The translations under genes were made by a program, and so were the position numbers. A stretch of DNA of 46,992 nucleotides from Candidatus Acetothermia bacterium (GTDB taxonomy: Bacteria; Bipolaricaulota; Bipolaricaulia; RBG-16-55-9; JANLFV01). Positions 42,084 through 46,992 of the stretch are shown one piece after another; positions within the stretch are counted from its first letter, which is position 1; each line of letters opens with the position of its first letter. Where the stretch lies: NCBI GenBank assembly GCA_024653345.1, contig JANLFV010000012.1, positions 1-46,992 of the forward strand, read 5' to 3'. Under the pieces are notes generated by a model that did no database searches, was not told the origin of the DNA, and was given only the letters and a program-made list of their open reading frames with translations.

Positions 42084-44420
42084 GTGAAGCGGAAACTGCG
42101 GGGGATAGTCTTTGCCGGAGTCTTTCTGTTCACCTCGATCGCCTTCCTTGTTGCCTTAGGCGCTGGGCCGGGAGAGGCCGATCCCAAGCTGAACCTCATC
42201 TGGATCGCGCCCGTCGGGTCGATCATCGCCCTCCTCTTCGCCGGATATCTCGTCTGGCGGATCATGCGCCAGAGCGAGGGGACCGAGAGGATGCAGCAGA
42301 TCGCCAAGATCATCCGCCAAGGGGCCCGAGCCTACCTCAAGCGCCAGTATGTGGTCCTCGGGATCTTCCTCATCGTGATGTCGGCGATCCTCGGGGTGAT
42401 GGTGATCAACGGCTACCTGGCGCTTCCGGTCCCCTTCGCCTTCCTCACCGGCGGGTTCTTCTCCGCCCTCTGCGGGTTCGTCGGGATGCTCGTGGCCACC
42501 AACTCCAGCGCCCGGACGGCCCATGCCTGCCAGACCAGCCTCAATGGCGGGCTAAGAGTATCGTTCTCCAGCGGGGTGGTCATGGGGCTGATGGTCGTCG
42601 GCTTTGGGGTGTTGGACCTCAGCATCTGGTATTTCATCCTCAACTGGCTCTATCGCGACCTCGAGGCAGTGGAGAAGATCCGGACGATCGCCTCGACGAT
42701 GGTCACCTTCGAGCTGGGGGCGAGCTCGGTGGCCCTCTTCGCCCGCGTCGGCGGGGGGATCTACACCAAGGCCGCCGATGTGGGCGCGGACATCGTGGGG
42801 AAGGTCGAGGCGGGGATCCCCGAGGACGACCCGCGGAACCCGGCGGCGATCGCCGACAATGTCGGGGACAACGTGGGGGATGTCGCGGGGATGGGGGCCG
42901 ACCTCTATGAGTCCTATGTCGGCTCGATCGTGGCCACGATGGCCCTCGGGGCGGCCGCCTTCGCTGCCAAGGGGCTCGGGCTCGAGTCGATCACCGTCCC
43001 CTTGATGCTCTCGGCCTTGGGGATCGTGGCCTCGATCGTGGGGACCTTCTTCGTCCGCGCGGGCGAGAAGGCCGATCAGGCCGTCCTCCTCCGGGCGATC
43101 CGGACGGGGATCTACCTGAGCGCCGGGCTCATCGCCATCGGCTCGTTCTTCATCATCCGGGCCACACTGGGGATCGAGCATCTCGGGCTCTACGGCTCGA
43201 TCATGGCCGGGCTCGCTGCCGGGCTGGTGATCGGCTACTCCACGGAGTTCTTCACCTCCCAGCGCTATTGGCCGACCCGCTCGATCGCCGAGCAGGCCCA
43301 GACCGGCGAGGCGACGGTGGTCATCGCCGGGCTCTCGGTAGGGATGCTCTCGACCTTGGTTCCCGTCCTCGCCGTGGCCGGGGCGACGATCGCCGCCTAT
43401 GCCTTCGCCTACGGCTTCCGCGACGCGAGCATGGGCCTCTACGGGATCGGTGTGGCCGCCGTGGGGATGCTCAGCACCCTGGGGATCACCCTGGCCACTG
43501 ACTCCTACGGCCCGGTGGCGGACAATGCCGCGGGGAACGCGGAGATGGCCGGCCTCCCCCCGATCGTCCGCGAGCGGGCTAGCGCCCTCGACGCCCTGGG
43601 GAACACGACCGCCGCCACGGGGAAGGGCTTCGCGATCGGCTCAGCAGCTCTTACCGCCCTGGCCCTGATCTCGGCCTTCAAGGAGGAGGTCCTCAAGTTC
43701 ATCCTCAACACCCCGAGGTTCGCTGACTTCCTCCAGGCCAACGGGATCATCCCCGAGGGCTTCTCGGCGATGAGCGCACTCCAGAAGCTCCAGTTCTTCG
43801 AGCGGTTGCCCCAGGATGTCCAGGGCCTGTTCCTCAGCCGGAATTTCAACCTGAGCCTGGAGAATCCAATGGTGATCGTCGGCCTGTTGATCGGGGCGAT
43901 GTTCCCCTTCCTCTTCTCCTCCCTCACCATGCGGGCGGTCGGGCGAGCGGCCTCGAAGATCGTGCTCGAGGTCCGGCGGCAGTTCCGCGAGATCAAAGGG
44001 CTCCTCGAGGGGAAGGCCGAGCCGGATAGCGCCCGCGCGGTGGACATCGTCACTCGGGCGGCCCAGCGGGAGATGATCCTCCCCGCACTGATGGCGATCA
44101 TCACTCCGCTACTGGTAGGGGTCTTCCTCGGGGTCTCGGCCCTGGTGGGCCTGCTCATCGGGGCCCTAGCCAGCGGGTTCGTCGTGGCGGTGATGATGGC
44201 GAACGCCGGCGGGGCCTGGGATAACGCCAAGAAATACATCGAGGAAGGAGCCTACGGCGGGAAGGGGACCTTCGCCCACAAGGCCTCGATCACCGGCGAC
44301 ACCGTCGGCGATCCTTTCAAGGATACTTCCGGACCGAGCCTGAACATCTTGATCAAACTGATGAGCATGGTCTCGCTCGTCTTCGCCGCGTTCATCGTCG
44401 CCAGCGCCCTCCTCAAGTGA
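42084..44420 (+). CDS. hppA: Membrane-bound pyrophosphatase, K+-dependent type
   Basis: 778 residues, about 16 membrane helices, starting at GTG 42084 (AGGAGG upstream). It hydrolyses pyrophosphate and pumps H+ and/or Na+. Active-site stretches: [40 protein letters not shown] and a C-terminal [14 protein letters not shown] segment. The [10 protein letters not shown] motif has Ala and Gly where K+-independent enzymes have Lys and Thr, so it is K+-dependent. H+ versus Na+ specificity cannot be read with certainty. The protein saves energy in anaerobes. A phosphatase-like gene follows after four bases. Confidence 0.95.
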   Translation: MKRKLRGIVFAGVFLFTSIAFLVALGAGPGEADPKLNLIWIAPVGSIIALLFAGYLVWRIMRQSEGTERMQQIAKIIRQGARAYLKRQYVVLGIFLIVMSAILGVMVINGYLALPVPFAFLTGGFFSALCGFVGMLVATNSSARTAHACQTSLNGGLRVSFSSGVVMGLMVVGFGVLDLSIWYFILNWLYRDLEAVEKIRTIASTMVTFELGASSVALFARVGGGIYTKAADVGADIVGKVEAGIPEDDPRNPAAIADNVGDNVGDVAGMGADLYESYVGSIVATMALGAAAFAAKGLGLESITVPLMLSALGIVASIVGTFFVRAGEKADQAVLLRAIRTGIYLSAGLIAIGSFFIIRATLGIEHLGLYGSIMAGLAAGLVIGYSTEFFTSQRYWPTRSIAEQAQTGEATVVIAGLSVGMLSTLVPVLAVAGATIAAYAFAYGFRDASMGLYGIGVAAVGMLSTLGITLATDSYGPVADNAAGNAEMAGLPPIVRERASALDALGNTTAATGKGFAIGSAALTALALISAFKEEVLKFILNTPRFADFLQANGIIPEGFSAMSALQKLQFFERLPQDVQGLFLSRNFNLSLENPMVIVGLLIGAMFPFLFSSLTMRAVGRAASKIVLEVRRQFREIKGLLEGKAEPDSARAVDIVTRAAQREMILPALMAIITPLLVGVFLGVSALVGLLIGALASGFVVAVMMANAGGAWDNAKKYIEEGAYGGKGTFAHKASITGDTVGDPFKDTSGPSLNILIKLMSMVSLVFAAFIVASALLK

Positions 44421-44424
44421 GAGA

Positions 44425-45648
44425 ATGCTCGCGGAGTTCCTCGATGAAGGCGAAGCGAGGCTCCCCGACTGGGAGCGCTCGATCGCCAACATTCCAACGA
44501 CGGTCATGAGCATCTTCGGGCGGGAGCCGGTCCATCCCCCGCTCCCGCCCGAGGCGCTCCCCGATCTGCGCGGCATCGAGAGAGTAGTCCTGCTCGTCCT
44601 CGACGCCCTCGGCTGGGAGCAACTCCTCCCGCTGATGGAGGACAAGCGGCTGATCTTCTCCAGGTTGGCCGATGAGGGGCGGCTTTGCCGCCTCACCTCG
44701 GTCTTCCCGACCACCACCGCCGCGGCGCTCGCGACGCTCGCGACTGGGCTCACGCCGGCGGAGCATGGGCTGCTCGGCTTCCGCCTCTTCCTAAGAGAGT
44801 TCGCGCTGGTGGCGAACATGCTCAACCTCTCGCCCGAGGGGTTCAAGCGCCCGGATGTGCTCTTCGAGCTCGGCCTCGAGCCGAGGCGGTTCTTCCCGGC
44901 CAAGACGATCTGCGAGCGGCTCGCTCCAGAAGTGAAGAGCTTCGTGCTTCTCAAGCTCCCCTTCATCCGGAGCGGGCTATCGCGGCTCCTCTACCGCGGG
45001 GCCCAGGTCCGGCCGATCGTCAGCTCCTCCGACCTCTCTGTCCAGATGCGGAAACTCCTGGAGCAAAACTGGGAAGGGCCGCTGCTCATCAGCGCCTACT
45101 GGGACACTCTCGACGGGATCGGCCACATCTACGGCCCCTCCCAGGAGGAGCTCCAAGCGGAGCTTTGCCAGCTCGCCTTCTCCCTCGAGCACGAGTTCTT
45201 CGCCAAGCTCAGCCCGAAGGTCGCTAGGGATACCTTAATGCTAGTCACGGCCGACCACGGGCTAGTCGAGATCCGCCGAGAAGAGATGTTCCCGATCACA
45301 AGACACCCGCGGCTGAGGCGGAGCTTGCTCTTGCCGCCGACCGGCGACTTCCGCGCGAGCTACCTCCACCTCCGGCAGGGCGAGCTCGGGCCGATCAAGC
45401 GCTACCTGAGGCAATATGAGGATCGAATCATCGCTTTAGGATCCGATGAGGCCCTCGCCGCAGGCCTATTCGGGCCATCATGCAAGATCAGCGATGACTG
45501 GCGGCCAAGGCTCGGCGATCTCATCCTGCTCGCCCGCGGACGGGGCTTTATCTTCTGCCCCTATGACGAGTTCCTGCTAAAGGGCTATCACGGCGGGCTC
45601 GCCCCGGAGGAGATGCTCGTCCCGCTCTTCGCCCTCCGGCTTGGCTGA
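44425..45648 (+). CDS. Alkaline phosphatase superfamily protein (phosphodiesterase/PglZ-like)
   Basis: 407 residues with the metal sites of the nucleotide-pyrophosphatase/phosphodiesterase group: LVLDALGWE, nucleophile Thr in [34 protein letters not shown] and a C-terminal His in [11 protein letters not shown]. It has no signal peptide, so it is probably cytoplasmic. The ATG lies four bases after the pyrophosphatase stop, in the same transcript. PglZ proteins take part in phage defence, but none of the other pgl/brx genes is here, so a phosphodiesterase role is more likely. Confidence 0.85.
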   Translation: MLAEFLDEGEARLPDWERSIANIPTTVMSIFGREPVHPPLPPEALPDLRGIERVVLLVLDALGWEQLLPLMEDKRLIFSRLADEGRLCRLTSVFPTTTAAALATLATGLTPAEHGLLGFRLFLREFALVANMLNLSPEGFKRPDVLFELGLEPRRFFPAKTICERLAPEVKSFVLLKLPFIRSGLSRLLYRGAQVRPIVSSSDLSVQMRKLLEQNWEGPLLISAYWDTLDGIGHIYGPSQEELQAELCQLAFSLEHEFFAKLSPKVARDTLMLVTADHGLVEIRREEMFPITRHPRLRRSLLLPPTGDFRASYLHLRQGELGPIKRYLRQYEDRIIALGSDEALAAGLFGPSCKISDDWRPRLGDLILLARGRGFIFCPYDEFLLKGYHGGLAPEEMLVPLFALRLG

Positions 45649-45723
45649 CTGAAGTCCGACTCCTGACCTCCGGACATGAGATCGGACATTGACAACCCTA
45701 GCCAGCGAGCGAAGGAAGGACTA

Positions 45724-45759
45724 CCCCTCTCCCTTGAAGGGAGAGGCTGGGTGAGGGTG
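45724..45759. repeat. REP-like palindromic element
   Basis: CCTCTCCCTT (45726-45735), one centre base and AAGGGAGAGG (45737-45746) are followed by CTGGGTGAGGGTG. This layout matches a widespread intergenic repeat in many unrelated bacterial genomes, in which a CCCTCTCCC palindrome is joined to GGGTGAGGG. A second, imperfect CCCTCCC...GGGAG hairpin lies near 45785-45801. Confidence 0.6.
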
Positions 45760-45872
45760 ACGGATTACCCCCTCCCCTTGCCCCTCCCGCGTGGGGAGTG
45801 GGATGGAAGAGCGATTCTATCCCGACGGGAGGCTCTCGTCCGAACTCAGGTCTGAAGGTCGGCGACTTCCTC

Positions 45873-45901
45873 TTGACTTTCGCAGAGACCTGTGCTGTAG
45901 T
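45873..45901 (+). promoter_or_regulatory. Possible promoter in the intergenic region before the last gene
   Basis: TTGACT (45873-45878), a 17-nt spacer and TGTAGT (45896-45901). The -35 is good and the -10 partial. The rest of 45649-46035 (387 bp) holds the REP-like element and no credible gene. Confidence 0.35.
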
Positions 45902-46035
45902 CCAGCGTGTTAGCAACGCAGAGGATATGATCGTGTTGTCGCTCTCGCTCTGCCTGTAGGCTGGCTGTAGCGTAGCTCTAGCTGAAGCAGAAGAGGAACA
46001 GCGGTGGCAAAAAGGTGGCCTGAGGAGGTGCTCCT

Positions 46036-46992
46036 ATGCAAATAGCAACCCTGCGTCGGTTCGGACTCCTTGTGTTACTGTTCATCGGGTTCTTCGTCGT
46101 TGTTGGAGGTCAGGGGGCTATCGAGGACTCAGGATCGGGAGTGCGCTTGGCCATCCTCACACCGCCGAACGGATTCATCACCTTGAATCCCTTGGTGGAA
46201 GTGAAAGGGACGGCCTTCGCGGAAGCCCCGGAGATCAAGATCGATGTGGTAGTCGTGAGCGTGAACGGGGAGGCCAAGAAGGCTGAGCTGAAGGCGGATG
46301 GATCATTCCAAGCCACAGTTGAGCTCGCCTATGGTGAGAACATCATCTCTGCCGTAGCCGTCGCCTCAAACAATGAGATCGGCTCGGATAAGGTCTCGGT
46401 CATCCTGCAGAGGGAGGTCCTGTTCTTCGATGACTTTGAGGACGGTCCTGATCCCACTTGGGGTGCTGCTTCTGGGACGTGGATTGGAACTGACGAAGGA
46501 GGGCACACGATTCAGGAACACGGATGGGAGGGCGAGGCGTGCACCTATATGGTGGAAGGTGCCTCATGGAGGGATTATGCCATTGAAGTGGATGTTACGG
46601 GAGTGAACAAGGAAGGCTGGTCGAGCACAGGAGTATGGAGAAGCCAGTATGTGGGGGTTATCATAAGGGCTTTGGATGATCAGAACAAGATTCTTCTGAT
46701 CAACGAATACCGAAACTGGCTGTGTTGGCATGTCTACCGAAAGGGACAGGTGGAGGCATGCGTAGGGGGGAAGATACAACCCGGCCTGCCTGACCGAGCG
46801 CACATCCGCCTTGAGGCAGTAGGGGATACCATCGCGGCATACGTGAATGGGGTAAAGAGGACAACGCTGAAGCTGAAGGGCGAGGATGTGGAACTTTTCA
46901 GCCAAGGTATGCCTGGGCTTTATATCCAGTATAACTTCGGTGAAGTGGACCCCTGGAGTTGGACAGATTTTGGCCTCTGGCTAGGGAGGTGG
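46036..46992 (+). CDS. Exported Ig-like plus jelly-roll (LamG/concanavalin-like) protein, 3' end outside the window
   Basis: The frame from ATG 46036 (GAGGAGGTG upstream) stays open to the last base, 319 codons. A signal peptide (hydrophobic core about residues 9-25) is followed by an Ig-like domain of the glucodextranase_B type (LTPPNGFITLNPLVEVKG, VVSVNGE, ADGSFQATVEL, ENIISAVAVASN) and then a beta-sandwich starting with FFDDFEDGPDPTW and containing DYAIEVDVTG and GVIIRALDD. Such modules bind carbohydrate or protein outside the cell; more domains probably follow beyond the edge. Codon use is much less GC-biased than the neighbours, suggesting acquisition. Confidence 0.85.
   Translation, partial: MQIATLRRFGLLVLLFIGFFVVVGGQGAIEDSGSGVRLAILTPPNGFITLNPLVEVKGTAFAEAPEIKIDVVVVSVNGEAKKAELKADGSFQATVELAYGENIISAVAVASNNEIGSDKVSVILQREVLFFDDFEDGPDPTWGAASGTWIGTDEGGHTIQEHGWEGEACTYMVEGASWRDYAIEVDVTGVNKEGWSSTGVWRSQYVGVIIRALDDQNKILLINEYRNWLCWHVYRKGQVEACVGGKIQPGLPDRAHIRLEAVGDTIAAYVNGVKRTTLKLKGEDVELFSQGMPGLYIQYNFGEVDPWSWTDFGLWLGRW

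Noticed and set aside
44425..45648. PglZ component of a BREX/Pgl phage-defence system
   Set aside because: Only the shared phosphatase fold supports it. No brx, pgl methyltransferase or kinase gene is in the window, and it is coupled to the pyrophosphatase gene.

Overview
The window is GC-rich, densely packed bacterial DNA. Codons mostly end in C or G, many genes start at GTG, and stop and start codons often overlap (ATGA, GTGA). Clear sigma-70 type promoters with TATAAT-like -10 boxes are present. The gene set suggests an anaerobic or microaerophilic, possibly thermophilic, deep-branching bacterium: glycyl radical enzyme, class I two-subunit fumarase, minimal two-gene SMS (SufC plus SufB/D-like) iron-sulfur system, K+-type membrane pyrophosphatase and HypB. 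A candidate phylum such as Bipolaricaulota/Acetothermia would fit, but that is inference. No rRNA, tRNA, CRISPR array, transposase or phage gene was seen.

Layout. 1-2761: the end of a hydantoinase/oxoprolinase A subunit and the complete B subunit. 3087-7417: a glycyl-radical activase, a glycyl radical enzyme and a DMT exporter, with a promoter in front and a hairpin terminator behind. 7490-13530: an adenosine-specific-kinase-like protein, a class IV type histone-deacetylase-like enzyme, a transglutaminase-like protein with a tiny membrane partner, gpsA, hypB, ilvE and a small frameshifted membrane protein gene. 13531-14198: mntP with its own promoter and a palindrome at the start site.

14271-24294 is the most unusual region: a long co-directional metal(loid)/thiol-redox island. 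It begins with an ArsR repressor and its promoter/operator, followed by an ArsP-type permease, a CxxC thioredoxin-like protein, a two-cluster ferredoxin, an Fe-S protein of unknown function, an AhpD-like protein, a zinc-ribbon protein, an ACR3/bile-acid-type transporter, DsbA, VKOR, a patatin, a ferredoxin-FNR fusion, SmsC-SmsB and a CDF metal transporter. A PLP aminotransferase follows. 25589-29310 is a second, separately controlled arsenic cluster: an ArsR-like regulator with a 25-bp palindromic operator, a Cys/His-rich peptide, an ABC exporter with a frameshifted permease, a thioredoxin-type arsenate reductase, and an ACR3 arsenite carrier whose reading frame has no stop and runs on antisense to pmbA.

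29437-36483 holds tldD-pmbA (minus strand), an adenylate-cyclase/TolB-like/TPR protein followed by a small cyclic-nucleotide-binding protein, a second deacetylase-like protein and a cell-wall amidase. 36589-46992 holds fumarase beta and alpha, an odd Tyr/Pro/Cys-rich secreted protein, an OmpR-type two-component system, a PKD lipoprotein, the membrane pyrophosphatase, an alkaline-phosphatase superfamily protein, a REP-like palindrome, and an exported Ig/jelly-roll protein that runs off the window.

How the parts work together: the arsenic clusters combine sensing (ArsR), reduction (ArsC), export (ArsP, ACR3 and relatives) and a large thiol and iron-sulfur redox set. My inference is that the Fe-S and disulfide proteins either repair metalloid damage or carry electrons for an uncharacterised metalloid conversion.
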